DNA from: Nocardia nova SH22a
GTDB lineage: Bacteria; Actinomycetota; Actinomycetes; Mycobacteriales; Mycobacteriaceae
Direction of reading: 5' to 3'
DNA: 64,000 bases
Assembly (NCBI RefSeq): GCF_000523235.1
Contig: NZ_CP006850.1
Span: 5,022,001-5,086,000, forward strand
In this document: piece after piece, positions 27,792-35,214 of the stretch
How the letters are laid out: every line of letters begins with the position of its first letter
Position numbering within the stretch: position 1 is the first letter of the stretch
Position numbers and translations under genes: made by a program
Notes under the pieces: generated by a model
Database searches by the model: none
What the model was told of the DNA's origin: nothing
Seen by the model: only the letters and a program-made list of their open reading frames with translations

Positions 27792-27817
27792 ATAGTAAAG
27801 ACAACGCAAAGCTGTTG
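27792..27817 (-). promoter_or_regulatory. Promoter with 16-bp dyad before SulP-carbonic anhydrase 2
   Basis: On the minus strand, TACTAT (27792-27797) with an upstream dyad CAAC-N8-GTTG (27802-27817) around the same GCTTTGC core as copy 1. Two arm positions differ from copy 1, and in both cases the partner base has changed to keep the pair. The predicted leader is about 145 nt. Confidence 0.65.
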
Positions 27818-27830
27818 GAAAGCGTTTCCA
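27816..27830. promoter_or_regulatory. Palindrome TGGAAA-GCG-TTTCCA
   Basis: A perfect 15-bp inverted repeat at the upstream edge of the copy 2 promoter. The shape resembles LacI-type operators, although those usually have an even centre. It is absent from copy 1. The regulator is unknown. Confidence 0.5.
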
Positions 27831-27857
27831 GAAGAAAAATCTCCCCCGGTACCGAAT

Positions 27858-27873
27858 TGTGATCTATATCACA
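27858..27873. promoter_or_regulatory. CRP/GlxR-type binding site
   Basis: TGTGATCTATATCACA is an exact match to the TGTGA-N6-TCACA consensus, including the central TA preferred by actinobacterial GlxR/CRP proteins. Its centre is about 80 bp upstream of the predicted transcription start of SulP-carbonic anhydrase 2. The match is read directly; binding is inferred. Confidence 0.75.
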
Positions 27874-28306
27874 ATCAATCGAGCGTGATGAACCTTCGGG
27901 AACTTCGAGCATTCGATCTCCGGTGGCCGAAACACAGTGCGAGAGAATCGATCCCCACGGCCACGACACAAGGCTACCGCATCCGCCGTACTGGTCATTT
28001 GTACGACTCGGCTATCAGTGCGACGCGCCGAGTCGTCCTTCCAGCGACGTGCCGAGCCCGGTGTCTGTACGGCCGCTGATACCACGGGCGCACGACGGCG
28101 GCAGGCCATCCGGCGACTGCCTTCCGTTCATACATGTTGTACAGCAACAGTTTTCACCGGCAGACGGCAGCGATCACCACGAGCGCCGCCACGGCGATCC
28201 CCGGCTCGGTAACCCCGGACGGTCTCGGATCGCCCCGGGTGCGGGACAGTGGAACCGGCGGCGCGCCGCACCGGTGCACCGCGGAACCGAGACGAGGGAG
28301 GCAGCA
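27874..28306. other. Rest of the 665-bp gap before the 6PGDH-like gene
   Basis: The gap from 27642 to 28306 holds the promoter, palindrome and CRP site listed separately. In this remaining part I find no open frame with a ribosome site or motif and no clear promoter for the gene at 28307; a few short frames have unbiased codon use. Confidence 0.4.
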
Positions 28307-29167
28307 GTGCACATCGCCGTACTGGGTATGGGACAGATGGGCCGGGCACTGGCCCGGCGCCTGCTCCGCGGCGGGCATCGGGTCACGGTGTGGAACCGGA
28401 CGAAGGGCCGAGTGGGACAACTCGAATCCGCGGGAGCGGTGGAGGCCGCGACCGTCGCCGAGGCGGTGTCCGGTGCGGACGCGGTGATCACGATGCTGGC
28501 CGATGACGTCGCGGTCACCTCGGTGGCCTTCGGTGAGCTGCAGTCCGCGCTCGCCGCCGATACGCCCTACCTCGACTGCTCGACGGTCTCCCCCGCACTC
28601 GGCGCCGCGCTCGCCGACGCCTTCGGCGCCCGGTTCCTGTCGGTTCCGATCGTCGGCGCACCGGCCGCGGTCGAGGCGGGCAAGGCGGTCCTGCTCGCCG
28701 GTGGCGAGGCCGCGCTGATCGATCGGCTCGCACCCCTGCTCGGCGACCTGTCCGACCGGATCCGGCGCTACGACTCCGCCGCCCACGCCCTCACCGCCAA
28801 GGTGACCACGAATTTCCTGCTGCTGTCGGGTGTCGCCGCACTCGCCGAGGCGTTCGCCGTCGGACGGTCCGGCGGCCTCGGCGACGAACAGCTGCGGGAG
28901 TTGCTCGCGGAGGCCCCGGTGGTCGCGCCCGCCCTGGCCAACCGCTTCGACGCCGTGCTCACGGCCTCACCGCAGGGGTGGTGGACGACCGTCCTCGGCG
29001 CCAAGGACGCCGGGCTGGCCCTGGACATCGCCGCCGCGGCCGAGGTCGAACTGCCGGTGGCCGAGACCGTTCGAGGCCGGTACGAGCGTGCCGCCCACCG
29101 GAATCCGGACGCGGACATCTCCGCGGTGGCCGCGCTGTACCGCGGCCGGACGGGCCCGTCCTCCTGA
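28307..29167 (+). CDS. NAD(P)-dependent oxidoreductase, 6PGDH/3-hydroxyisobutyrate dehydrogenase-like
   Basis: Cytosolic beta-hydroxyacid dehydrogenase or imine reductase family protein of 286 residues. The Rossmann motif is LGMGQMGRALARRLL (residues 6-20) with VWNRT, where an Arg suggests NADP preference. The middle LDCSTVSP and the LTAKVTTNF segment carry the conserved Lys/Asn of the second domain. GTG 28307 has GGGAGG 6 nt upstream; the extra 128 residues of the longer frame are not plausible. Substrate unknown; imine reductases share this layout. No operon partner. Confidence 0.85.
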   Translation: MHIAVLGMGQMGRALARRLLRGGHRVTVWNRTKGRVGQLESAGAVEAATVAEAVSGADAVITMLADDVAVTSVAFGELQSALAADTPYLDCSTVSPALGAALADAFGARFLSVPIVGAPAAVEAGKAVLLAGGEAALIDRLAPLLGDLSDRIRRYDSAAHALTAKVTTNFLLLSGVAALAEAFAVGRSGGLGDEQLRELLAEAPVVAPALANRFDAVLTASPQGWWTTVLGAKDAGLALDIAAAAEVELPVAETVRGRYERAAHRNPDADISAVAALYRGRTGPSS

Positions 29168-29536
29168 TCGTCCCGGCACGGTCACCGTTGCACTGAGGAG
29201 AACTCCTTCCGCAACCGGCACCCGCTACACCAGCGGGTTCCTCACCGCCCTGTACCGAGGAGGCGGTCGGCGAGTACACCCGCGCGGATCCCGGCTGTCG
29301 CGATCCTCGCGGCCGCACAGCGACAGCATCACTCCGTTGTCCATGGGGACACGGCGCGTAACGCGACCCGCGCGGGTGCCTCTCGCCCCCGGGCCGGCGC
29401 GAGATGCCGCGAAACTTCGCATGCGGCAACGCGAACGCCCTGTTCAGAGCGGCATGATCGCGGCGATCCGCCGCGTAACCAGGTATTTACCGCCAGCCCT
29501 TGTCGCGTAACGTGCGGTCTCTGCACGCTACCTGGC
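29168..29536. promoter_or_regulatory. 369-bp gap with candidate GntR operators
   Basis: No gene seen. Close to the gntR start are two inverted repeats. TAACGTGC-N7-GCACGCTA (29508-29530) has one mismatch. CCAGGTA (29479-29485) pairs with TACCTGG (29529-29535), whose last base is 1 nt before the ATG. GCGTAAC occurs three times in this gap. Autoregulation by the downstream GntR is likely but inferred. Confidence 0.5.
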
Positions 29537-30367
29537 ATGCAGTACCGCGCCGAACAGCTCCATCCCGATCAGGCGGATCGCGATCGCCCGGTCTTCCGCG
29601 ATCAGGTGCGCCAGCTCCTGCCCGCCGCCGCCCTCCTTCCGGCCCGCCGTCTGCGCGATCTGCTGCGGGCCGCCCTACGCGCGGGCACGTTCGACTCCGG
29701 GCGCCTGCCGGGTGAGGCCGAACTCATGGCCGACCATCATGTGCCACGCGATGTCGTGCGCGCGGCGCTGGGCCTGTTGCGCGAGGACGGCCTGATCGAA
29801 CGCCGACGCGGGGTGGGCACCGTCCCCATCCGCGACCACTATGTCGTCCCCGGCGCTCTGCCGCCGCCCGGACGCACCCTCGAGGAACATCTGGAACTGG
29901 GCCGCATCGCACCGCGGCTGCTGCACTGGGCGTGGATTCCGGCACCGCGGGTGATCGCCACCCATCTGGACGGTGTGCAGCCGGACGAGGACTGCCTGTG
30001 CATCGAATACGTTCTGTTGCTCGATGATCGGCCGGTGGCGGTGTTCACGAACTATCTGCGCGCACCCGAAGCGAGCCGCGTCGACCAGGCCGCCTTCGGT
30101 GACGATTTCTACACCCTGCTGCGCGGTGGCCACGTCGAACTCGACGGCTGCGATGTGGGGGTGCAGGCCGCCCGCGCCGACGACACCACCGCCGCCCTGC
30201 TGCACATCCTGCCCGGTGAGCCGGTACTGCTGGTGGAGCAGACCATCCGGACCCGCGGTGGCGAGGCCGTCGACTACGCCCTCGGATCCTGCCGTGCCGA
30301 GATCCAGCTGGAACTCGGCACCATTCCACGCCTCGATATGACCGCGACTCTGCCCCACCGACGATGA
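29537..30367 (+). CDS. GntR family regulator with UTRA-type effector domain
   Basis: A 276-residue regulator with an N-terminal winged helix (LRDLLRAALRAGTFDSGRLPGEAELMADHHVPRDVVRAALGLLREDGLIERRRGVGT, about 39-95) and a HutC/UTRA-like ligand domain ending LGTIPRLDMTA. ATG 29537 follows directly after the operator-like repeat and has no ribosome site, so the message may be leaderless. Its last codons touch the start region of the amidase gene, so it probably controls the amidase and the small ORF after it. Confidence 0.85.
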   Translation: MQYRAEQLHPDQADRDRPVFRDQVRQLLPAAALLPARRLRDLLRAALRAGTFDSGRLPGEAELMADHHVPRDVVRAALGLLREDGLIERRRGVGTVPIRDHYVVPGALPPPGRTLEEHLELGRIAPRLLHWAWIPAPRVIATHLDGVQPDEDCLCIEYVLLLDDRPVAVFTNYLRAPEASRVDQAAFGDDFYTLLRGGHVELDGCDVGVQAARADDTTAALLHILPGEPVLLVEQTIRTRGGEAVDYALGSCRAEIQLELGTIPRLDMTATLPHRR

Positions 30368-30375
30368 GGACGATC

Positions 30376-31797
30376 ATGACACTCGCCACCACTCCGCCCG
30401 CACTGTCCGGTCTCACCGGTGCCGTCGCGGCCTTGCGCACCGGTGACACCACCGCGACCCGCCTGCTCGCCGACGCCACCGCCGCGGCCGATGCCCACGA
30501 CGCCGCGCTCGGGGTCTACCTCCGCCGCTTCGACGAGCGCGCCGCCGCCCGGGCGGCATATGTCGACGACCGCCTCGCCGCCGGTGATCCCGTCGGCCCG
30601 CTGGCCGGAATCCCGGTGGGGGTCAAGGACATTCTCGCCCATTCCGCGGGACCGACCACCGCGCAGAGCCTGGTCCTGGATCCGGCGTGGGGCGCCGCCG
30701 AAGGCGACTGCGCCGTGGTGCGCCGCCTCGAGCAGGCCGGTGCAATCGTCACCGGCAAGGTCACCACGATGGAGTTCGCCATCGGGGCACCGGATCCGGA
30801 CAAGCCGTTTCCGGTGCCCCGTAATCCGTGGAACACCGCCCACTGGGCGGGCGGATCCAGTTCCGGATCGGGCAGCGGTGTCGCGGCGGGGATGTTCCTC
30901 GGCGCGATCGGCACCGACACCGCGGGCAGTATCCGGATTCCGGCGGCCTTCAACGGGATCACCGGTCTCAAGCCGACGTTCGGGCGGGTGCCGAAATCCG
31001 GTGTGGTGCCCCTCGGATACACCCTCGACCATCCCGGGCCGATGGCTCGTTCGGCCGCCGACTGTGCCCTGCTGCTGTCGGTGCTCGCAGGCCACGATCC
31101 CGCCGATCCCTACAGCGCCCGCACCCCCGCCGACGACTACCCGGGCGCCCTCACCGGCGACTTGTCCGGGCTCACCATCGGCGTGGACACCCTCGACCGG
31201 TTCGCCGACGGCGGTGTGGATCCCGCGCAGCCGCAACGGTTCTCGGAGGCGGTGGCCGAACTGGAGGCCGCGGGGGCGCGGATCGTGCCGGTCGAGGTGC
31301 CGATGTACCGGGAGTTGACCGCCGTCGACGTGGTGGTCATGCTCGCCGAGGCACATGCCTATCATCGGCACACCCTGCGCGACCGGTGGGACGACTACGG
31401 GCGCGCCACCCGCATCATCCTCGCCGGTGGTGACGCCGTGAGCGGTCCGGATTACGTTCAGGCGCAACGAGTTCGGCGCATCGGACGGGGGCGGATGGCC
31501 GAACTGCTGGCCAAGGTGGATCTGGTGGTCACCCCGACCGGACATCTGGGCGCCCCCGCCCTGGCGGACCTGGATCAGCTGCGGCCGATGGCGATGCTCG
31601 CGAGCCTGCACACGCCGTACTGGAATCCACTCGGCAATCCCACGCTGGCCCTTCCGATCGGCACCGGCCGCGACGGGCTGCCGCTGTCGATGTCGATCTC
31701 CGGCAGCCAATTCGACGAAGCCACCGTGTTACGCACGGGTGACGCGTATCAGCGCCGTACCTCCCATCACACCGAAATCCCCGTCACCGTCCGCTGA
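30376..31797 (+). CDS. Amidase signature family hydrolase
   Basis: Cytosolic Ser-cisSer-Lys amidase of 473 residues. The Lys is in IPVGVKDIL, the Ser cluster in WAGGSSSGSGSGVAAGMF, and the nucleophile region in GTDTAGSIRIPAAFNGITGLKPTFGRV. Closest in style to allophanate/biuret-type or AtzE-like amidases, but the substrate cannot be fixed. ATG 30376 has GAGGA 5 nt upstream; an ATG at 30364 overlaps the gntR stop but lacks a ribosome site. The gene is followed after 17 bp by a 45-residue ORF that may encode its small subunit. Confidence 0.88.
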   Translation: MTLATTPPALSGLTGAVAALRTGDTTATRLLADATAAADAHDAALGVYLRRFDERAAARAAYVDDRLAAGDPVGPLAGIPVGVKDILAHSAGPTTAQSLVLDPAWGAAEGDCAVVRRLEQAGAIVTGKVTTMEFAIGAPDPDKPFPVPRNPWNTAHWAGGSSSGSGSGVAAGMFLGAIGTDTAGSIRIPAAFNGITGLKPTFGRVPKSGVVPLGYTLDHPGPMARSAADCALLLSVLAGHDPADPYSARTPADDYPGALTGDLSGLTIGVDTLDRFADGGVDPAQPQRFSEAVAELEAAGARIVPVEVPMYRELTAVDVVVMLAEAHAYHRHTLRDRWDDYGRATRIILAGGDAVSGPDYVQAQRVRRIGRGRMAELLAKVDLVVTPTGHLGAPALADLDQLRPMAMLASLHTPYWNPLGNPTLALPIGTGRDGLPLSMSISGSQFDEATVLRTGDAYQRRTSHHTEIPVTVR

Positions 31798-31814
31798 TCC
31801 GACAGGAGATCACC

Positions 31815-31952
31815 ATGACCTGGTCCACCGATCCCGAAGAGAACACCGCGGTCGAGGGCATGCGCGCCCTGGTCGGCACCATGACCGCACTGCTGGGCGA
31901 TGTCGCCGACGCCCGCTATGCCGATCCCGCCGGGGGCTTCACCGTCACCTGA
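31815..31952 (+). CDS. 45-residue protein, possible AtzG/DUF4089-like amidase subunit
   Basis: Starts at ATG 31815 with AGGAGAT 6 nt upstream, 17 bp after the amidase stop. The product opens MTWSTDPEENT, has a helix-like VEGMRALVGTMTALLGDV, and ends DPAGGFTVT. Small GatC-like AtzG proteins pair with the amidase AtzE and have a similar helix followed by a Pro-containing tail, so a small partner subunit is my inference. Its 3' 37 bases overlap the end of the convergent monooxygenase gene. Identity is uncertain; the ORF itself is well supported by position and ribosome site. Confidence 0.6.
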   Translation: MTWSTDPEENTAVEGMRALVGTMTALLGDVADARYADPAGGFTVT

Positions 31953-33343
31953 CCGGTACCGAGGAGGCGATCGACGAGTTCGGCGCCGCGGGCTCCGGCC
32001 GACGCGATCGCCTCCTCGGCCAGGGTCCGCGCGGCGCTGACCGTGATCCGCGCGACGATGTCGGGACGCATCAGCGCGACCGGCCGCCGCGTCAGTCCCA
32101 TCACCCGATACAGGGTGGCGGCCACGACCGGATCGCGTTGCGCCGCGGCCAGCACCGGGTCCAGCGCCGCGACGGCGGCGCGGATCAGCGGGTCGCGATG
32201 CGGGCCGACGTGTGGCATCGCGCTGTCGGCGATGACGGTGAGCTGCCAGGCGATGTCGATTTCCGGCGTCACCGCGGCGTAGAACCGCCGGGCCAGATCG
32301 CGGTCACCGGCGGCCAGGCAGCGCTGGAGCACCCGTGCCTGGATCGCCGCGACGGTCATGCCCTGGCCGTAGACCGGGCTGAAACTGCACAGTCCGTCGC
32401 CGACGGCCAGCAGGCCCGCGGGGAACCGGTCCAGGCGTTCGTAGCGGCGGCGCAGATTGGCCTTGTAGCGGAAGGTGGAGATGTCGGTGAGCAGTTCGGC
32501 ACGCCGCAGCGGCCCGCGCACGGACGCCGGGGCGATCCGCGCGGCGAAGTCCAGGAAGGCCGCAGGCTCGGTAGGCGGCTGCTCACCGGCGTGCCCGATC
32601 GCGGTGAGCACGTAGCGATTACGGCCCTCGACCGCGAACAGCGCCAGCGCCCGGGGCGGCAGCTCCCGCACCCCGACGGTCACCGACTTGTCCGCGCCGA
32701 GCGCGCCCGGTTCGAGTTCGACGAAGGCGCTGCGATAGACGATGTCGATGGCGGTGCCCTCTTCGCGCGGACGGGGATAGCCCAGGGCGTCCAGCCAGGC
32801 GGGGACGACGCCGCCGCGGCCCGTGGACGCGACCACGAGATCGGCGGCCAGGGTGTGCGCGCCGTGCTCGTCCCGCACCTCGACACCGGTGACGCGCGTG
32901 CGGGCCGGATCCGCCACCACCCCGGTCGCGACACATCGCTCCCGGATGGTGACCCTCGCCAGCGCACGCACCCGCCGGCGCACGTGGTGCTCGAGGTGCG
33001 GCCTGCTGGCCTGCAGCCCGCGGTAGCCGGTGGAGACCCGCGCGAGGGTGCGCCCGGCCATCTGGAAGTCGACCTCGCCCAGCACATCACAGTCCACGGC
33101 GCCGGCAGCCAGCAGTTCGGCCGCCAGACCGGGGAAGAACTCCTCGAGCAGATCCTTCCCCCTGGGCAGCAACCCGTGCACGTGCCGCCCCTGCGGAACA
33201 CCCTTGCGCGCCTCGGGCCCCTCGGGCAGGGCGTCCCGTTCGACGACGGTCACCCGGTCGAAGTGGTCGCGCAGCACCCGCGCCGCGAGCAGACCGCTCA
33301 TCCCGGCGCCCAGGACCACCGCATGTTCACCGATTCTCGCCAT
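31916..33343 (-). CDS. FAD-dependent monooxygenase/oxidoreductase
   Basis: A 475-residue flavoprotein. The N-terminal FAD motif GAGMSGLLAARVLRDHFDRVTVVERD covers residues 12-37, followed by VPQGRHVHGLLPRG and the second FAD motif LAVGDGLCSFSPVYGQGMTVAA near residue 315. This pattern fits the FAD-dependent oxidoreductase group common in actinobacteria, close to epoxidase/hydroxylase-like proteins. Substrate unknown. It diverges from a TetR gene across a perfect palindrome at 33366-33391 and is probably repressed by it. Confidence 0.85.
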   Translation of the reverse strand: MARIGEHAVVLGAGMSGLLAARVLRDHFDRVTVVERDALPEGPEARKGVPQGRHVHGLLPRGKDLLEEFFPGLAAELLAAGAVDCDVLGEVDFQMAGRTLARVSTGYRGLQASRPHLEHHVRRRVRALARVTIRERCVATGVVADPARTRVTGVEVRDEHGAHTLAADLVVASTGRGGVVPAWLDALGYPRPREEGTAIDIVYRSAFVELEPGALGADKSVTVGVRELPPRALALFAVEGRNRYVLTAIGHAGEQPPTEPAAFLDFAARIAPASVRGPLRRAELLTDISTFRYKANLRRRYERLDRFPAGLLAVGDGLCSFSPVYGQGMTVAAIQARVLQRCLAAGDRDLARRFYAAVTPEIDIAWQLTVIADSAMPHVGPHRDPLIRAAVAALDPVLAAAQRDPVVAATLYRVMGLTRRPVALMRPDIVARITVSAARTLAEEAIASAGARGAELVDRLLGTGQVTVKPPAGSA

Positions 33344-33365
33344 TGCCGCCCACTCCGATCACTAC

Positions 33366-33391
33366 TGAGACTAGATGACAAATTAGTCTCA
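33366..33391. promoter_or_regulatory. TetR operator between monooxygenase and tetR
   Basis: Perfect 8-bp arms TGAGACTA and TAGTCTCA with a 10-bp spacer, in the 107-bp gap between divergent genes. The size and position are typical of a TetR dimer site controlling both directions. Confidence 0.75.
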
Positions 33392-33450
33392 CTTTGCCGA
33401 TCGGACAACCACGTCTGCGGAGACCGCGCGCGACCCGGCACAATGGTGCG

Positions 33451-34017
33451 GTGACCAGGTCCGCGAGCGAATTGATCGATGCCGCGCTGCAACTCATCGC
33501 CGAATCCGGCCTGACCGGGCTCACCCTCACCGATGTGGCCCGCCGCGCGGGCGTCTCCCGCGCCACCACCTACCGGGAGTTCGGCGACAAGGACGGACTG
33601 GTCGCCGCGGTGGCGCGACGCGAGATCGGCGCGATGATCGCCGCCGCCTACCAGGTGGTCGACATGACGGCGCCGGCCGCCGAATTGACCCGATCGGCAA
33701 CCCTTTTCGCGCTGCGATACCTGCGTGAGCACGCGCCCTTCCGCTACGTCCGCGACCACGAGCCGCAGTGGCTGCTCACCCTCGCGGTGACACACGAGGG
33801 CGCCGAGCGCAATCTCGTGGAAACGGTCACCGCACTGCTCACACCGTTGCTGTCGTTCGGCCGCGAGGGCGAGCTGTCGGTGGCGCCGGAGCAGGCCGCC
33901 GAGATCACCGTGCGCACCGTGCTGTCACATGTGCTGATCGAGCGCAGCACGCTCGGCGACGAGGAGATCGCCGAGACCGTCGCGCGCGCGGTGTCGGTGG
34001 CCACCGCCGCACACTGA
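33451..34017 (+). CDS. TetR family regulator
   Basis: Repressor of 188 residues with HTH ELIDAALQLIAESGLTGLTLTDVARRAGVSRATTYREFGDKDGL (about 5-49) and an all-helical ligand domain. GTG 33451 is chosen as the family-like start (TRSASELIDAA); the ATG-like start at 33394 adds 19 residues over the promoter. Diverges from the FAD monooxygenase, its most likely target, with a shared palindromic operator. Confidence 0.87.
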   Translation: MTRSASELIDAALQLIAESGLTGLTLTDVARRAGVSRATTYREFGDKDGLVAAVARREIGAMIAAAYQVVDMTAPAAELTRSATLFALRYLREHAPFRYVRDHEPQWLLTLAVTHEGAERNLVETVTALLTPLLSFGREGELSVAPEQAAEITVRTVLSHVLIERSTLGDEEIAETVARAVSVATAAH

Positions 34018-34076
34018 GACGAAGCGACTCCACTGTCCCACCCGAAGGTAACGCAAAGCCGACTGGAGATTTTCCT

Positions 34077-34106
34077 GTTGTGCACAACTTAATTTGACGC
34101 TACATT
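34077..34106 (+). promoter_or_regulatory. ohrR promoter/operator region
   Basis: A perfect 12-bp palindrome GTTGTGCACAAC (34077-34088) is followed by an AT-rich stretch and TACATT (34101-34106), a -10 that would start transcription at or next to the ohrR GTG (34114). The palindrome resembles MarR/OhrR half-site sequences. Repression by OhrR is inferred. Confidence 0.6.
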
Positions 34107-34113
34107 ATTGGGC

Positions 34114-34587
34114 GTGACCAATCCCCTGGCTCTCGATCAGCAACTGTGCTTCTCGCTGTACACGGCGTCGCGCGCGATGACCGCCCGGTATCGGCCGATG
34201 CTCGAGGCCATGGGGCTGACCTACCCGCAATATCTGGTCATGCTCGCGTTGTGGGAACACGACGGCCGCAGCGTCGGCGAACTGTGCAACTCCCTCGCCC
34301 TCGACTCCGGCACCCTGTCACCACTGCTCAAGCGGCTGCAGGCCGCCGGGCTGGTCGAGCGCGTCCGCAGCGCCACCGACGAGCGCCGGGTGCAGATCCG
34401 CCTCACCGATCGTGGGCGCGACCTGCGCGTACAGGCCTGCGATATCCCGGCTCACATCGCCGCATCCGTGGACATGTCCCTCGAGGATGCGGTGGCGCTG
34501 CGGGACACGCTGGTCCGGTTGACCGCCGCACTGAACACCCCCACCGACCCGGATGCCGACCAGGCATCCGCCGACAGAAAGCGATGA
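34114..34587 (+). CDS. ohrR: Organic hydroperoxide-sensing MarR regulator OhrR
   Basis: Thiol-based repressor of about 157 residues. The peroxide-sensing Cys is in the conserved N-terminal DQQLCFSLYTASRAMTARYRP. The winged helix spans about 50-110 (SVGELCNSLALDSGTLSPLLKRLQAAGLVERVRSATDERRVQIRLT). GTG 34114 gives VTNPLALDQQLCF like relatives; TTG 34108 is the longer option. With no ribosome site and a -10 eight bases upstream, a leaderless mRNA is likely. Overlaps ohr by ATGA. Confidence 0.92.
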   Translation: MTNPLALDQQLCFSLYTASRAMTARYRPMLEAMGLTYPQYLVMLALWEHDGRSVGELCNSLALDSGTLSPLLKRLQAAGLVERVRSATDERRVQIRLTDRGRDLRVQACDIPAHIAASVDMSLEDAVALRDTLVRLTAALNTPTDPDADQASADRKR

Positions 34588-35015
34588 CCGCGATGACGAT
34601 CCTCTACACCGCAGAAGCCCTGGCCACCGGCGACGGCCGCAACGGCCACGCCCGCACCTCCGACGGCAAGCTCGACCTCACCCTGGCCATGCCGCCGGAA
34701 ATGGGTGGCAGCGGCGCCGGAACCAATCCGGAACAGCTGTTCGCCGCGGGCTACGCGGCCTGCTTCCATTCGGCGCTGCGGCTGGTCGGCGGCCAGGAGA
34801 AGGCCGATATCAGCGATTCCGCGGTCGGCGCCCGGGTCGGCATCGGCCCCAACGAGACCGGCGGATTCGGTCTCGAGGTCACCCTCGAGATCTCACTGCC
34901 GAATCTGCCGCGCGAACAGGCCCAGGCGCTGGCCGACAAGGCCCACCAGGTGTGCCCGTACTCCAACGCGACCCGCGGCAATATCGACGTCCACGTCACC
35001 CTCGCGGAGGACTGA
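34584..35015 (+). CDS. ohr: Organic hydroperoxide resistance protein
   Basis: Ohr/OsmC-family thiol peroxidase of 143 residues that reduces organic and fatty-acid hydroperoxides. Catalytic Cys residues are in AAGYAACFHSAL and HQVCPYSNATRGN. The opening ILYTAEALATGDGRNGHARTSDGKLDL is typical. It is co-transcribed with ohrR through a 4-bp overlap; ATG 34593 is an alternative start. OhrR oxidation would induce both. Confidence 0.95.
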   Translation: MTAMTILYTAEALATGDGRNGHARTSDGKLDLTLAMPPEMGGSGAGTNPEQLFAAGYAACFHSALRLVGGQEKADISDSAVGARVGIGPNETGGFGLEVTLEISLPNLPREQAQALADKAHQVCPYSNATRGNIDVHVTLAED

Positions 35016-35021
35016 GGACGT

Positions 35022-35180
35022 TCAGCCGCGCTTCCACCAGCGCTTGGCCGCCGGTGCCGCGTCGGGATGACCGTCGCACCACCGGTCGGCGGGCACCGAC
35101 GCGCGCACCTGGTCGATATGGGCGCCGCAGCCGGACCAGGTGGTCTTGCCACAGGTCGCGCAGGTGGCCGGAACACACAT
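35022..35180 (-). CDS. 52-residue cysteine-rich zinc-ribbon-like protein
   Basis: Small protein starting at ATG 35180 with AGGAGATCTC directly upstream. It contains CATCGKTTWSGCGAHI and a later RWCDGH, so two or three Cys pairs could bind zinc, and ends KRWWKRG. This short CxxCGKxTWxGCG protein type is widespread in actinobacteria, often annotated only as hypothetical. It is convergent with ohr (6-bp gap) and downstream of the universal stress protein gene on the same strand. Function unknown; oxidative or stress-related by context only. Confidence 0.8.
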   Translation of the reverse strand: MCVPATCATCGKTTWSGCGAHIDQVRASVPADRWCDGHPDAAPAAKRWWKRG

Positions 35181-35214
35181 GAGATCTCCTCGGAGTCGGG
35201 CGGGTGGTGCGCCG

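Noticed and set aside
34050..34059. AACGCAAAGC, identical to the core of the SulP-CA copy 2 dyad, upstream of ohrR
   Set aside because: The flanking bases do not form a dyad and no -10 TACTAT follows, so I take it as chance.
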